This document shows positions 1-24,469 of a DNA stretch of 47,310 nt, piece by piece. The translations under genes were made by a program, and so were the position numbers. The notes under the pieces were generated by a model. That model searched no databases, had not been told where the DNA came from, and worked only from the letters and a program-made list of their open reading frames with translations. Each line of letters opens with the position of its first letter. The stretch's first letter is position 1. This DNA comes from Ministeria vibrans ATCC 50519 (taxonomy: Eukaryota > Opisthokonta > Filasterea). The stretch spans positions 67,097 through 114,406 of the forward strand of contig CALSCP010000904.1 of assembly GCA_943704425.1 (NCBI GenBank), written 5' to 3'.

Positions 1-1857
<1,857 letters not shown>

Positions 1858-2825
1858 CTTGCTTGTCTGTAAGGGCAAGAAAGAAAACATGAGAAAAAAA
1901 GGGCCGCACTCAGTTTCCTTCAGCATGCCGTAGGTCCCTGTCGCGTTTTGAGACCTAGTACTAGGGCGATGCAAGCAAGCGGGATGAAACAGCCCCCGCC
2001 ATGCCTGACACTGCGCGGTGAATGATCCTGTTTTTTTATGGTATCGCGCGCTCGCATGTTTTTTTTCTCAGCGTCCCGCTAAATGGTGACGAAGGGAGTG
2101 GCGATGCACGCGAGAGCAAGTCACAAACAACGCAAGAGGCCCGCTACAGCTAATTGGGGCGCGCACGGAAAGACGAGGGAAGCACAGGACGTGCTCGTAA
2201 CGGTGAGATTCGTCCACCTTCTATACGGCGCTCACGGAGCGCGAGGAGGTTACGGCGCTGATGAATCGTTACTCTGGTGGTCGCGAACGAAAAAAAAAAA
2301 AAAGAAAAAAAAAACCGCAGCAATGGCGTGGGCGCTAGACGCAGTTAAACGCAACCCGCTACAGCTCAGGAATGGATAAAAGCCAGTCAGGCACGGTATT
2401 GGTGGCGGAGGAGGGTGGTTTCAGCGGGAATTAAGCGGTAGGGCGTGTCGGGAAGGAACACGGGCAGTCAACAACGACCAAGACCGATTGCGATCGGATA
2501 TCCCGAAAGAGAGCAAAAACAACGGTCGAAGTCGGGAGGCGGAGAGGGGATGGAGCATGTAGGTGGGTGGCGAGAGCGAGTGGTGCGAGGTAGCATGTAT
2601 TACCGTAATACAAACGAACAGGGTGAAAAGAAATAAAAATAAAAATGATCAAAACTGTTAGGATTTACTTGCTGTTCAACCACCAAAAAAATTCCGCTGA
2701 ACAGCGACACGAACAGCCAAAACCGGATAGCTCAGTATGATCTCACCACATAACGCCCTTTGTGACCTTGCATGAGTCGTAGGTGTGTAAGAAGTGTGTG
2801 GAATGAATGAAGTAAGTGTGTGTAT
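1858..2825. other. Intergenic, no gene seen
   Basis: This 968-base spacer lies between the 5' end of the EGF gene and the 3' end of the DRAM-like gene, both on the minus strand. It should hold the EGF promoter. It contains an A-rich run near 2290-2313 and short overlapping open frames without splice structure or recognisable motifs. I see no gene. Confidence 0.6.
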
Positions 2826-3998
2826 TTATTTTTGAGAAGACTCAGAAGAGGCACGAAAGGGGAGTGATTTGTACGCGACGTGACGGAACGGGCGCGACTT
2901 GAGGGTCGTGTCAAAGACCGTCGCAACGTCGTAGGTAGGACCGTACTCGGCGTAGCACGACAGGTTGAATCCCTGGATAGAGAAGGTGGCGAGCCATTCC
3001 ATCTGAGAGGGGCGGGTGAGAGAGAAAAATTGTTGAATGCAGAGCCAAAAGCAGTGCACGTCACATTGTTGACTTACCTCGGCGATTCGCGTAGCATTCT
3101 CGCCCCAGTGTTGACTCCAGGTAGCAAGCAAGACGAGAGACACAAGGGCAACAAGAGCACAGACGGCCTTGAGGAGGAGGGAGGGAGTGGACACCTGCAC
3201 GACGCGGGCGCGCGTCTTGGTGTACAGACGAATGACAAGGATCCACATGTAAATGAGGTAGCCGACAAAGAACACAACGGCCGAGCCTGAGTGCACCGGG
3301 TTATTCTCAACCTCATTCACCTGACAGAGAAAAAGATCAAGCGGTTATCACGCACACAACCACATCCATGGGATGTGCAGATGTGCACATGAAACATACC
3401 GAGCCGACAATGGCAAGACCCGTTGACGCAATGGTGCTGCAAAAGAGTCCAATATAGTTGTACCAGCCGTTGCCCGTCTTGGCCGCCATGAATGAGTACC
3501 CGAGAAACCCTGAGAGAGGGAGAAGGAGCGAGAGAAACGAAGTAAGAAAAAGAAAAAGGGAAAAGAAACCAGATAGAAACAAAGTGATAGAGAGAAAAAC
3601 AAAGTGACAGGGAGTGAGGATTAGCATCAAAGTGAAAGAGTGAGAAAGTGATAAATAGAGAGAGAGAAGAAAGAGAAAGAGAAGATAGAGAGAGAGAGAG
3701 AGTCAACGTTTGTTGTACCGCCAATGGCCATAAGACCGGCCGACAAAATAAGACCAAACCGAAAGAAGTACTTCTCTGGCGCTTCAACAGCACAGTCGCT
3801 TCTACAAGGGGGAGGGCGGGGGTGTTCCGCTATGAGAGAAGCAGAGTAGAACGACGACGCGTACATCATTGGGAGCCAGGCAGGAACATGGCCCAGCTTG
3901 ACAGCCAGGCCGTAGCACACGAAGATTGTCACCAGGGAGCCTACGACGCTCGCAATCACCAAGGAGCGTGCCGTGATCCGCGAAACGATATCCGTCAT
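2826..3998 (-). CDS. Frag1/DRAM/Sfk1 family multi-pass membrane protein
   Basis: Five exons (3998-3865, 3801-3719, 3509-3400, 3320-3078, 3002-2826) join in phase to a 248-residue protein. It has about six hydrophobic segments, typical of the family. Diagnostic matches are LPMISDCAVEAPEKYFFRFG after the first membrane segment, NPVHSGSAVVFF before a middle segment, and an EW-led last segment (EWLATFS). DRAM proteins act in lysosomal membranes and autophagy, PGAP2/Frag1 in GPI-anchor remodelling, and Sfk1 at the plasma membrane. The ISD..PEK block looks closer to DRAM, but I cannot fix the subfamily. Introns carry AGAGAAACAAAGTGATAG-like repeats. The start is shared with a divergent gene at 4103. 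Confidence 0.82.
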
Positions 3999-4102
3999 GC
4001 TAAATGTATAAGAGATGGATCGCTAAAAAAGATTAATTTTGGAGAAAGTTGAATTTGAGTTGTCAACTTTGTCTGATGACTGATTTACAGACTTTTCTTG
4101 GC
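3999..4102. promoter_or_regulatory. Short divergent promoter region
   Basis: Only 104 bases separate the minus-strand DRAM-like start codon from the plus-strand ATG at 4103. Both promoters must share this AT-rich stretch. An in-frame upstream ATG is present (4076), so part of it may be coding. This is inferred from geometry; no defined motif is claimed. Confidence 0.45.
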
Positions 4103-4896
4103 ATGAGCACTGACGACGACACGACCTTTGTCGCTGGCAAGGACGATGTGCCCACCGACATTGTCCTTGGCCTGGGTGCCATTGGGGGCGGGCTTGTGGG
4201 GTTCTCGTATGCAACCTGGCGCGGAGCACGCTATGTACAGCGTCCAGCAGTTTTTGGTGTGGCCGGTTTAGCGTGTTCTCTCATCTTCGTCGGTACCTTC
4301 GCACTGCCGTTCCCTCGCGTGCATCCAGACACGTACATACACTCACACACCTGCACTTGTGTCTCTAGGCGCTCGATCTGTGGCCAATGCAAACAACAAG
4401 GGAAATATGAGTGTGTGGGAACGTAACTTCCTCTGCGGCGGCCTCTCCTTCTCCATGCTCGGCGGCCTCTTCGGTACCACCGCGTCTCTTCTATTCCAGC
4501 CCCCGCCCCCATTCATTCATTCGTCTTGTAGTACACCGAGCTCACTCGTTATCGGCCTTGTTTCTCACTGGTGGTCTCAGCGCCTTGGCAGGCACCCTTT
4601 TGCATGGCGCGCTTGTAAGGCGCGAACTGCATCGTCGCACACACAAGCCTATTCCCTTTCACCAGTGGCTCGCCAACAAAATCGATTCTTTTGAAGCACT
4701 CCTTTCATTTCCTTGGGCCGTCGACATCACCGAGACTGTCACGTCACCAGACGGCGTCGACCGCACTCTCGTCGAGGACCGTCTTTTCCGCGCCTGTCAG
4801 CAACTCGAAACTGAAGCAAAGCGCGTCGAGAAACTCGAAGAGACCCTCGCTCGTCTTCAAAACGCATCGGAAGTATCATCCGAGTCCACCAGCTAG
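4103..4896 (+). CDS. Multi-pass membrane protein, possibly Tim17/NDUFA11-like
   Basis: Exons 4103-4292, 4369-4473 and 4532-4896 sum to 660 nt, giving 219 residues. Donors are GTACCT and GTACCA. After an acidic N-terminus (MSTDDDTTFVAGKD) come four glycine-rich hydrophobic segments: LGLGAIGGGLVGFSYATWRG, GVAGLACSLIFVG, FLCGGLSFSMLGGLF and LFLTGGLSALAGTLLHG. A soluble C-terminal part with a charged, probably coiled-coil stretch follows (ETEAKRVEKLEETLARLQ). Four Gly-rich helices with intervening Arg resemble the Tim17/22/23 and NDUFA11 fold of the mitochondrial inner membrane, but I did not recognise a specific ortholog. An in-frame upstream ATG at 4076 is an alternative start. Its 3' end faces NUP160, 133 bases away. 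Confidence 0.6.
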
Positions 4897-5029
4897 CTAG
4901 CTCCTTCGCAAAAAAAAAAAAAAAAAGGAGACACACTCTCCTCTCCCTTGTCATAATTTTTTTGTAAAAATACCATTCGACGTACATTTTCCCACACATT
5001 TTGATTTTTTTTGTTTTCTCTTTCTCTCA

Positions 5030-8000
5030 TTACTTGGTACTCTCCACCTGTTGTAAATAGCTATCGATCTTACGCTCGAACACTTCAAATGAATCGCTAC
5101 AAAAGAAACAAAGTATGAGACTGACAGACACATTGAGAAAAAGCGAGAGTCAAAGTCGGAGAGAGAAAGGAGAGGGAAAAAAAACAGAATAATAGAAAGA
5201 GAGGGAAAAAGGAGAGGGGAAAACAAAGTACTAGAGAGTGTGTGTGAGAGAAAGAGAACGAGACAACCCCCGACAGAGTGACAGAAGAGATACACAGAGA
5301 GAGACATACACACATACACACAGGCGGAGAGAGCGAGAAAGAAAGATAAAAGAAACTGATAAAAATAAAATGATAAAGAGATAGCACAAACACGTACGAT
5401 CCTCGCTGCTGTTCACGCATTGCTGCACGCACTCGATCAAAGGCAGAATACGGCACCCACACGGCAGGTCCATTGTTGTGCAACACATTCTGTACATTTC
5501 AATGCAAAACATGAATAAGCGACGATGGCTACTCTTATAACAAATTCAGTTGGTACCTTGATGGCAAATTCGGTGGCACGGACGCCAAGAATGGCGTCAA
5601 TGTACTCACACACGAGCTGTGCAGCACTGCTAAGCAGACCATAGTCCATCCACAGGTGTAACAGTGCGGCCGGCGCCACACGCTTGAACGACGCGACTAG
5701 CCAGTGTGGCAGAGCCCGATGACGGTCCAGTCCCAGCAGACGGCTCGCCACGCACCGATGGTACTCGTAGTTGGTTTCGCGACTGTCATGCCCCCTAATT
5801 AATAAAAAAAAAAAATTAAGGTCAAACTCATCCCCTTCAAAAATAATAACTTATAACATCAATAATGATACTCCAAACATAGACTTACCCCAGGTGAGCG
5901 CGAAGGATTTCCCAAGCACGATCAGCGGGTGTACTGGCACGTGCTCGCGAAAGCCAGGCATCGTCGCCGTGCGTTCGCCCGTCCGCAAGGGCCGCACACG
6001 CTGTTGCAAGGCCGTCAAAGACGGGATGCAAACCGAGGCCGAAGGAACGCGCAAACTCAATGGCCGTGTCAAACTCGTTGGCGCGTACAAGAGCAGCCAG
6101 AATCTCCACCGGTGGTGTGCCTCGACTGACGACAGTGCCCGACGTGCGCTTGAGCAACTGCAGGCGCGCCAGTACGAGCGTATAGTCGCGCTTGATGTCA
6201 TGAACCTGCACAAAGTCTACCGTGTCCTCCTCGGCTCGCTTCCACTCCGCTACGTCCGGTTGTTGCAAGCTATCAGTCGACATGGGCTGCTCGTCGGTAG
6301 ACACGGTGTCGTCGGTGGTCCTGCCAAACTCGCCGCGGCTTGGATGAAGGCGTTTGCGCCGCACTTGACGCTTGTACTCGGCGGGAACGGCAAGCCAGGC
6401 ATGGTCAGCGTCCACGAGCGAGAGCGCATTGATGGCACCGAGCAGTGCCTTGGCCTGGCCTTGAAGTGCGGCCACCACTGTATCGTGGTGCGCACTTTGC
6501 ATGCGCTGTGCCACGCCCCACGACTCGACCCCAAGACGCTGGCCATACTCAAACATGACGGAGGCGGCAAGGCGAAACGCACTGCGGAACATGTGGAAGG
6601 AATAGAGCACCAGATATGGCGACGGTGTGGTCGTGAGCACGTCTGTGTTGCGCGCGCGCCACTGCAAGAAGCTCTCAACTTCACTTGCCAAATGCAAGTA
6701 GGGAAACTGACACAGCTGCGCAAGAAGGTTGCGCTCGCAAAGAACCAGCAAAAATCGTCGAAGACACTCGCGCTGTTGCGAAGCGTCCGGGTTGCGCACA
6801 ATTGCCGTGTACGCGCGCTCGTACTCTCCCATCTCAAGACTGCTCTTGAACACATTCGACCAGAGCACAGGAATGTGCTCGGCCTCGCTTGCGTCGCCCG
6901 CCACCACCACACTGAGTGCCTCGGTCGCAAAGGTAACCACAAGCTCGGGGGCACCAGCACGCTCAAACATGCGCATAATTCGCATGTGATAGCGCATCAG
7001 CGACACCGAGTCGTCCTGTCCGCATGTGCGCACGATCAACTCGCGTGTGGCTCGATCCGACATGCCACCGGCAGTCGCCTCAATGAAACACTCCTTGGCT
7101 TGTTGAAAAGCGCCGAAGCCCAAGTACGCGCGGGCACGACAGTAGTGCAGCAGTGGTGTCGCCTCACCCAGCTGCCGCACGTACTCGAGCGTCACTAGGT
7201 GCTGCTCGCTTTCCACCAGGAACGTTGCCGCACCACCATTGCGATAGGGCCACCAGGATTCGACGAGACACGCCAGCAGTGGTTGCACAAGTTGTCGCCA
7301 GTGCCCTGCGCCCGCCACCAGAGCATGACCACTGTATGAGACATGGCCTTTAGCTTGACGTGCCAGCGCCGCACGGAGATGCGCAACGTGCGTGCGCAAG
7401 TACAGCTCAAGCAATGAAGTGTCACCTCCATTGCTGTTGCTCCTGCCACTGACGCTGTGCTTCTGCGCGCCCATGGACTCGTCGAGAACAAGCGATGAGA
7501 GACCTGCCAGCGAATCGGACGCCGACGTGGGCACTGCAAGCGACGAGCTGCCTGTCATAGTCACGGTCTGCTCGGCAAGCCACATCATGACGTGGTAGGC
7601 ACGCATCAGACGAACGGTGCGCGGTACAAACTCGGACAAAAGTCGCGCACTATCGGCGCTCGAAAGACCCGACTGGCTGCGCAATTGGAGCAGCGCAAAC
7701 AAGGCAATGAGAAGGTCGCGGCACACAGCAAAGCGTGTGCGCATCAGCTGCCCAAAGGCGACCGCCACGGCCGAGTTCATGGTATTGGACGTGAACAATT
7801 GAGAGAACCATTCAAGAACTGCCGGTTCCACAACGAAATGGTCGTCACTGGTCGCAGTGACATCCGCTGTGCTAGCGCCCGTGTTGTTGGTGCTCGACGC
7901 GTGAGCTTTTGTTGAAAAGACTGCGTCGTCATCGTCGTCGTCGTCGTGGCCGCCGTGGCCGTCGCGACTGCCTTTGTTGTTGGACGCCACATGTGAGGCA

Positions 8001-10277
8001 CATTCTGAGCCAGACGCGCCAGTGTGTGTCGCCTGGGCATCAAGTAAGTGAAGCAACAACGAGATGGTATTCATGGGCTGCGCGACGGCCCGCACCAGAC
8101 GCAGAAAGGTGGTGGAGAAGGAGTCGCTGGAGCAGGCGTCGGCGTGAACACGCACTGCCTCGAGAGCTGGGGTTCCGCATACGAGTTCGCGCTCGAGGGC
8201 GCGCAAACAGGGTGTGGTGGCGGTGAGTGCCGCAAAGCGACAGCAGGCCAGCAGTCGGGGAAGGCCCGCAGAGGCTGTTGCGCCCTCGTTGGCCCCACCA
8301 AAACAACCGGCGATGCCAAGGACGCCCACGTCGCTTCCTACTACATGGTCGCCCGTTGCCGTTGCACCCAGATGCAACGGAGGAACGGCATTTGAACTCT
8401 CGTTGACGACGACATCGTATGTCTCGAGCGTGTCGCACGGTCGCAACAAGCCCGTGAGATGACGCTTGAGCACCGCAGTGAGACCTGTGCGCGGGTCGTT
8501 CACAAGGGCCGTCGCCGTGCCGTTGGCGACCGCCCAGTATTGGAGGCAGCAGTCGTAAAAGCGGGCCCAGACGCTGGCCACGCCGGCCGCCACATCGTCA
8601 ATCGCGTCGCTCGTGGCACACATCTCGGCGGAGTGAGCCTCCATCTGCACCGTCTCAATGATACGAGCACGCAGCTGGACCACCGTCTCGGTTGTGCTCG
8701 GTTCCAGGGGTGCTGTCGAGCCGCTAAAGAGTTGCAGAGCTTTGCGCACCGTACTCCGTGGCATACGCCCCGCAGCAAGCACATATTGGCACACAGCCTC
8801 GGCGGGATCTTCGTGCGAGGCAAGCACTTCGTCGCCCGTTGCCAGTCGTGTCATGTGCACATCGGTCCAGGGACCGTGTTCGGCGGCAAGTGCCAGCGCT
8901 GAGAGTCCCGTGTCGTCCGAGGAGGCGGCACTCTGTGTCGACGACAGTGTGAGCTCGGTCGAGCGATCCAACAGACTGGCATAGGCACAGGCGGACGTGC
9001 CAGCCTCGACGCCGTCCCACAGCGCCCACAGTGTGTACTGGTCAAATACCAGGTCAACAAGACGTGCTGCCTGCCCGTGAAGACAACCGCGCAGCGAGAG
9101 GCTGACCGGCGTCGTTGCAGGGGTGGACGGGTCACCCTCATGCACGGTGCCGCTGAGGACAAGGAATTGGCTGCACTCGTGAAGAGGCAAATGAACGCAT
9201 ACAAGGAACTCGGGCGAGCCAGTGGTACTGTGTACGCGCAAGACGAGGCCGTCGTAGGCGGATGAGGAGGAGGCACTTGCCGTGGCAGCCGCCGCCACAA
9301 TGTCATTTTCGGCAGGCATTTGAAGCCATTGCGTGGTGTTCTGATCGAGAATAAGACGGCGCTGAGTCGCCGACCAGATTTGAAGGTGGAGCGTTGCGGT
9401 GAGCGCAAAGATGAGAGCGTCACCGGCGGGTGTGATGTGAGTGCCAAGCGAGACACAAGTCTGGACGCTTGCGTCGTCAGCGCCGAGGCCTGTGGCCGCC
9501 AGCAGGCGCGGGACAAACCCCGTGAAAAGACGCTGCATAGTTGAGGTGTGACGCAGCTGATACTCGTCGGAGGTGTTGCTGGAATCGTCGGCAAGTCGCA
9601 TCACAAGGACGGAACCATCGCGACAGCCAAGAGCGACTGCACTTGGACCAGCGCCCGCAGCGCAAACGACGCCACTGGTGTGTGCACGAATGGCCACGTG
9701 GTTGGACGCATTAGACATGTCAAGTTGGGTGGCGGCGGCGAGCACGGAGGCGACATTGGCGGCAGGGTCGCGCGAGTGCGACCGTGCGTAGGCAACGGCG
9801 TTCTGATGGGAACGCAAAGCGTCGGGATGTGGGAAGACCAGTCGATGGACGCCACGAGTGGTGGCAACAATAATATAGACACACAAAGGGGCGCGGCTGG
9901 TTGCCTCGTACACGGCGATGGAGGGCACAATGGGCGCGGGAAAACGGACACGAAGAATGGCGTCGCTCAAATCCACATCCAACGACGTTTCTCTCAGCTC
10001 GAGCACACAGCCTTGGCATCGCCACGTGATCATGCGATTGCGCGTGTTGGGTCCATCGGCAGAGTCGCTGTACGCGTAGCCGCCACCAAAGGGAGCGCTT
10101 GAAGCCGTAGTGAACGCGTCTGATGTTTCACTTTTTTTTTTTTTTTTTTTTTTTTTTTTCGAAAAGTAAAGAGAGAGATAGAGAGAAAAAGTTAGAAAGT
10201 AAGATAGTGTGTGATAGAGCATTGTATACGTGTAACGGCTATGTGCATACGCGTGAACAAGTACAACGAATACAGAC

Positions 10278-10323
<46 letters not shown>

Positions 10324-10411
10324 GACTTTACCAGCCAACAAGTTCCGACGCGACCACGAGCTCACGGACATTCTCCGGCTCGCCACCCACAATCACTTCG
10401 ATGCGCGACAT
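5030..10411 (-). CDS. NUP160: Nucleoporin NUP160 (Nup120)
   Basis: Exons 10411-10332, 10130-5889, 5794-5557, 5489-5398 and 5096-5030 sum to 4719 nt, 1572 residues (human protein about 1436). NUP160 is a scaffold subunit of the Y-shaped Nup107-160 complex of the nuclear pore. The N-terminal beta-propeller shows family signatures: GVHRLVFPHPDAL, GCRDGSVLVMRLAD, TSTMQRLFTGFVPRLL and ALIFALTATLHLQIWS. The middle is alpha-helical. The C-terminal exons match the conserved tail: LPHWLVASFKRVAPAALLHL, LVCEYIDAILG and AVWVPYSAFD. A poly-Asp and Ser/Asn-rich insert lies mid-protein. Exon 1 to exon 2 joining is the weakest point, because the only in-phase acceptor follows a 28-base A run in gene sense. 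The 5' end is divergent from the Fringe-like gene. Confidence 0.92.
10132..10159. repeat. 28-base T homopolymer
   Basis: A pure T run on the plus strand, an A run in NUP160 sense, sits immediately upstream of the predicted exon 2 acceptor of NUP160. Confidence 0.95.
10281..10321. repeat. (GA)n microsatellite in NUP160 intron 1
   Basis: About twenty GA dinucleotides lie just inside the 5' end of the first NUP160 intron. In gene sense the run is (CT)n. Confidence 0.95.
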
Positions 10412-10676
10412 GGTCTAGGTGAGTCTGGGCGGTGGGGGGAGTGGGCAGACTAAAGAAAAAAAATACAATAATATTCGATTGATATTTGATCGATTCTTCA
10501 CATGTTCGCAATGAAATGAATGCAAAACGATCTCAGAGAAGAGAAAAGGACCAAATGTAGCTCAAGCAATTCTTTTCTGTCGTTCATTCGCCGTCTGTGT
10601 CCTTTGGCCTTTGACGAGTGGTGCACTTGTCACGTACTTTGTGCGCCTTTGTTTGTTTGGTGTCCCTATTTCCACA
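10412..10676. promoter_or_regulatory. Divergent promoter region, NUP160 / Fringe-like
   Basis: This 265-base spacer lies between two start codons pointing outwards. It carries AT-rich stretches near 10450-10530 and no open frame of note. A shared promoter is inferred from the arrangement only. Confidence 0.45.
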
Positions 10677-12076
10677 ATGAGAGTTCGAGTGTCCCGCTTG
10701 ATCTTCCTCGCGCTCTTGCTGACCGCCGGTGGGTACTTTGGCAACCAGTTCTATGTGGTATACACCCGGTCGTGCTCTGGCGACGCGTGTCCCTGTGCGA
10801 CCGTTCCTCCTTCCGGTAAGTTTGAATCCTGCCCGATCGCCCCTTCGCCTTGCTGCGCTCGTCGCTGGCGGCGAGTGCATCGTTAGAAAGCACACTCATG
10901 TTTGATATGCAGACATTGTGAATCGCGAGAGCGCATCCAATAGCGGCGACAAGGAGGGAATCATGATTGCAGTGTTGACCTCCACACCAACACGCGCTCG
11001 TGCGAAGTCTCTGAAGAACATGTGGATGGAGCAACAGTTCAAAGGCATGATCACATTTGTTTCGGAAGTCATGGTACGGCGTGGGTGCGATGAGAGCGTA
11101 GGGAGAGTGACGCAACGGTTTGTTTTCACCGTAGGACGATGAGCTGGCCATTCGCATCACACAATATGGCAATCGTAAAGAGGTTAAATTCGATACTCTG
11201 GTGGCAAGCCAGTGCTCCAACGATCTCTCGGAGACGGTATGTAACGAATGAGGATGACGGTAAACTGAAGTCTCAGTTTTCGTTGTAGGCGATTGTGTGT
11301 AAGACTCGGGCGTTTCTGGAGAAATCCCTTGATCTCTACCCCGACAAGCAATGGTTTATCATTGTCCTCGACAGTGCGTACGTCCGCCTTCAAAGGCTTG
11401 TAAGTGTGGAGAGAGGAAGGAGGGGGGGCTTTAAGCGATAGAGAGAGGGGAAGATGAAGTGAGGGACGTGTTACAAATTACCGCCAGCTGAACCGTTCCA
11501 CTATAATGGCTTTTTATATATTATATAGCTCAAGGATCTGTCTACCATGTCGACAGCATCGCCTGTTATAGTTGGCTCAGACCGATTTCTGGCCATTACC
11601 GACGCGTGTGCACCTGTGTCGTCTGCCCATCTCGAACAGCCCTACTCGTCACAGACCTCGGCCGCCCTCTTCAAAGACCCACCCACGAAAACACATGTTG
11701 TCGGCTACTCACACGCCCACGCAGGCTGGGCCATCAACAGACACGCTGCGACCCTCCTTGCTGCCAATATGGGCCACTGGGAAGACATCCTCAAAGCACC
11801 CGGTACAACGCCCTCCTCCCGCTCCCCATCACCCTCCTCCCCTTCCTCTCACTCACTCACAAATATCATCACAATGAAAATTATTCTCTACAGCAACAAA
11901 CAATCTCAAGTCTTCCTTTTATAGGGTTACGGGGCCTCTCGGACGCAACCTTCGGTGCCTATGCTCATGTCCTGGGCATCCACTTTGTGCCTCTCTCGTC
12001 GTTTGTCGGCGGCGACGACGCCAAGGACAACCATCGTATTGTGCGCGCCTCAATCATCACCCCATTCCGCCTGTGA
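10677..12076 (+). CDS. Fringe-like glycosyltransferase (GT31), degenerate DxD
   Basis: Six exons (10677-10815, 10913-11073, 11135-11236, 11289-11399, 11529-11802, 11925-12076) give 939 nt, 312 residues. It begins with a type II signal anchor (MRVRVSRLIFLALLLTAGGY), as expected for a Golgi enzyme. The order of motifs follows Fringe: an IAVLTSTPTRARAKSL start, Cys pairs around SQCSNDLSE and AIVCKTRAFLEKS, then WFIIVLDSAYVRLQRLLKDL, then HAGWAINRHAA and LSDATFGAYAHVLGIHFVP. Fringe adds GlcNAc to O-fucose on EGF modules. The family metal-binding triplet, normally Asp-Asp-Asp before Asn/Thr-Tyr-Val, reads LDSAYV, so activity or metal use is doubtful. One intron is only 52 nt. It ends tail-to-tail with the PI3K gene. 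Confidence 0.75.
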
Positions 12077-12252
12077 GGAGGACCAGGGGAAGGCGAATAA
12101 CCTAACGGAAGTGCAACAATTAATGAAGTCTCGACAAATTGAAATATAAAGATTATAAAGTTTGTTTTGTACATTAGGAAGAGAGAAAAGAAGGGAAAAA
12201 AGAAAAGAGATTGAAAGAAATGAAAGGCAAAAGTAGAATAAAAAAAGTGGAG

Positions 12253-20041
<7,789 letters not shown>

Positions 20042-20201
20042 GGCAAATACGCGGCGGAAGTACACGCCTGGGGGTCACTCGGCAACAGTCGCGTGAGTAG
20101 AAGAAATGTGTGAGACGTGGCTAAGTCATACTCGCGAGAGCCCATTTAATTCAAGTCTCAAGAATCATTCTTTTTCTCTACCACCCACTCTCCCACGACC
20201 T
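20042..20201. promoter_or_regulatory. Divergent promoter region, PI3K (?) / aconitase
   Basis: This 160-base spacer separates the minus-strand ATG at 20041 from the aconitase ATG at 20202. If the minus-strand reading is the PI3K first exon, this is a shared promoter, like two other divergent pairs in the window. Confidence 0.4.
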
Positions 20202-23675
<3,474 letters not shown>

Positions 23676-24089
23676 AGTGTTATGTTTTCTTCAGTTCTAA
23701 CGAGGAGCATATCCGCCTCGTTCTATGACACGATCGATTACATAAAAAGCTCGGCATCCATCATACGGAACTATTGTTAGAAAGGAACGCAACCCAATCA
23801 TTTAACGAGTGATTTAGTGAGTAACTTTGTCCCTGAGACCCCCAACTATACGGGACGCGGGAGTGGACCAAAGGCAAGTACAGAAATCACAAGTGCCATC
23901 ACTATCAGTATCCAGATTCCACTGCGGTTATCGCCATGGTACGCCGTACCCTCAGTATATTAGACCAATGGTCTATTGTCTAATTTACACTTCATTTAAT
24001 CATTTTTCAATTTTTCAAAATATTTCTTTTCTTCTTTTGATTTGCCTTTTGCCGACTAGACTCCGATTCTTATTCTCTCATAGGACATC
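23676..24089. other. Spacer between aconitase and CWC25
   Basis: These 414 bases hold the aconitase 3' flank and the CWC25 upstream region. The end near 24060-24085 is pyrimidine-rich and ends in TCATAG just before the CWC25 ATG, so a non-coding 5' exon spliced there is possible. No other gene is seen. Confidence 0.5.
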
Positions 24090-24426
24090 ATGGGCGGAGG
24101 TGATCTCAACTTGAAAAAGTCGTGGCACCCCAAAACATTACACAATGTCGAAAAGGTTCGCTTTTCAAACGTTGCGGCAACGTTCGCCTACTTCTGTCTC
24201 TCTGACCCCCGCCCATGTGTGTGCTTAAACATGTCGTTTATGTAGGTGTGGAAAGCGGAGACTCGCGCTGCTGAAGAAAAGGCAAAAATTGAACAACTGC
24301 GAAAAGAGTTGGAACAAGAACGCCAAGTTGAAGAACTGCACCAGACAGCGCAGCAAGGCGGACACTCCACGTAAACATCGCCTCTACAGCTGGGTTTTGT
24401 GTTGCTTTACATGTGGTGGTGCGGGG

Positions 24427-24469
<43 letters not shown>

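Noticed and set aside
5771-7198. 475-codon plus-strand open frame
   Set aside because: It lies wholly antisense to the NUP160 coding exon, which has clear family motifs. GC-rich third positions create long mirror frames.
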